This document shows, piece by piece, positions 5,423-5,883 of a DNA stretch of 5,883 nt (within the stretch, counting starts at the first letter, position 1; each line of letters begins with the position of its first letter). The position numbers and the translations under genes are program-made. The DNA comes from Trueperaceae bacterium. GTDB lineage: Bacteria; Deinococcota; Deinococci; Deinococcales; Trueperaceae. The stretch is taken from the NCBI GenBank assembly GCA_003567075.1, contig PXAU01000173.1, positions 1 to 5,883 on the forward strand, read 5' to 3'. Below the pieces are notes generated by a model, which saw only the letters and a list, made by a program, of their open reading frames with translations, searched no databases and was not told where the DNA came from.

Positions 5423-5534
5423 CCACACCTCCCTCGATGCGCTCGATCGCGCCGCCGACGCTGCCGATGCAGGCGACGCCGCTGGCACACGACTGGCGCT
5501 GCCCGGCGCGCTCGGCGTGCAACACTGTCGGATC
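5423..5534. promoter_or_regulatory. divergent intergenic region, promoters not resolved
   Basis: These 112 bases separate the minus-strand TerB-like gene from the plus-strand oxidoreductase and must hold the promoter of at least one of them. The only clear element is the TerB-like gene's ribosome-binding site, GGGAGGT on the minus strand (5433-5427), four bases before its ATG. No convincing sigma70 promoter is visible on either strand. A weak sigma54-like match (TGGCAC at 5483-5488, TGGCG at 5494-5498) faces the oxidoreductase. Confidence 0.5.
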
Positions 5535-5883
5535 ATGGCACACGCGAAGGGCACGGGGCGATCAGCCGACCGGCCGGTGCCGGTGCAGGACCCGCTCGGC
5601 GTCGCGCTGATCGGCGCCGGGCTCATGGGCGCCTTCCACGCCCGCACGCTCGCCAGCCTCCCGGGGGCCGCGCTGCGCCGGGTGGTAGACGTCGACCTCG
5701 AGCGGGCCGAGCGCACGGCGCTGCCGGCAGCGGGGGCCGTGGCCAGCACCGACGCACACCAGGCCATCGCCGACGAGCGCGTCCAGGCGGTGGTGATCGC
5801 CTCACCTGCCGCGACGCATGGCGCGCTGATCGAGGCGGCGGCAGCGGCGGGCAAGGCGGTGTTCTGCGAGAAGCCGCTCGGCA
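5535..5883 (+). CDS. Gfo/Idh/MocA oxidoreductase, 3'-partial (inositol dehydrogenase-like)
   Basis: The N-terminal 116 residues of an NAD(P)-dependent dehydrogenase are present, and the frame is open to the window end. VALIGAGLMGAFHARTLA (23-40) is the Rossmann GxGxxG loop with the 'G..H...L' extension. VVDVD (50-54) is the strand end with an acidic residue suited to NAD. VVIASPAATHGALIEAA (86-102) and KAVFCEKPLG (107-116) hold the family EKP motif, whose lysine (K113) is catalytic in Gfo/Idh/MocA enzymes. The 'H..L' and 'FCEKPL' wording resembles IolG-type inositol 2-dehydrogenases, but members act on many sugars and cyclitols and the substrate domain is missing. The ATG at 5535 lacks a clear ribosome-binding site and adds about 20 residues before the fold; GTG codons at 5577 or 5583 are possible starts. 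It is divergent from the TerB-like gene. Confidence 0.85.
   Translation, partial: MAHAKGTGRSADRPVPVQDPLGVALIGAGLMGAFHARTLASLPGAALRRVVDVDLERAERTALPAAGAVASTDAHQAIADERVQAVVIASPAATHGALIEAAAAAGKAVFCEKPLG

Noticed and set aside
5423..5854. N-terminal extension of the zinc-ribbon/TerB frame up to 5854
   Set aside because: It is Ala/Ser-rich, overlaps the divergent oxidoreductase gene, and a strong GGGAGGT precedes the ATG at 5422 where the conserved ribbon module begins.

Overview
This is a GC-rich bacterial window, roughly 70% G+C by eye, with dense coding and short gaps. Nothing in it fixes the phylum. There is no rRNA, tRNA, CRISPR array, insertion sequence or phage gene, so it looks like ordinary chromosome. 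Six complete or partial genes on the left and centre and one more on the right edge form two strand blocks: plus-strand genes at both ends and a four-gene minus-strand block between them.

Left part (1-1616, plus strand): the C-terminal part of a GNAT-type acyltransferase runs in from outside the window. After a 129-base gap with a possible sigma70-type promoter comes a MobA-like sugar/alcohol-phosphate nucleotidyltransferase of 266 residues. It converges on the central block across a 101-base gap. That gap and the end of the facing gene carry a four-copy repeat and two GC-rich hairpins.

Central block (minus strand, read from 5422 down to 1718): a zinc-ribbon/TerB-like protein, then a class I-like polyphosphate kinase 2, a diacylglycerol-kinase-family lipid kinase, and a protein I read as a bacterial Tam41/Mmp37-type phosphatidate cytidylyltransferase. 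The last two overlap by GTGA and are almost certainly translationally coupled. Together they would convert diacylglycerol to phosphatidate and then to CDP-diacylglycerol, the entry point to phospholipid synthesis. The polyphosphate kinase lies 63 bases upstream and could regenerate nucleoside triphosphates from polyphosphate; that functional link is inference. Between the TerB-like gene and the kinase gene lies a regular G-tract repeat that could form a G-quadruplex in the kinase leader.

Right edge (5535-5883, plus strand): the N-terminal part of a Gfo/Idh/MocA oxidoreductase, resembling inositol dehydrogenases, divergent from the TerB-like gene and cut by the window end.

The most interesting content is the lipid kinase/Tam41-like pair, because Tam41 is best known from mitochondria, and the G-tract array. 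I see no sign of a defence island or a wholly unknown system.
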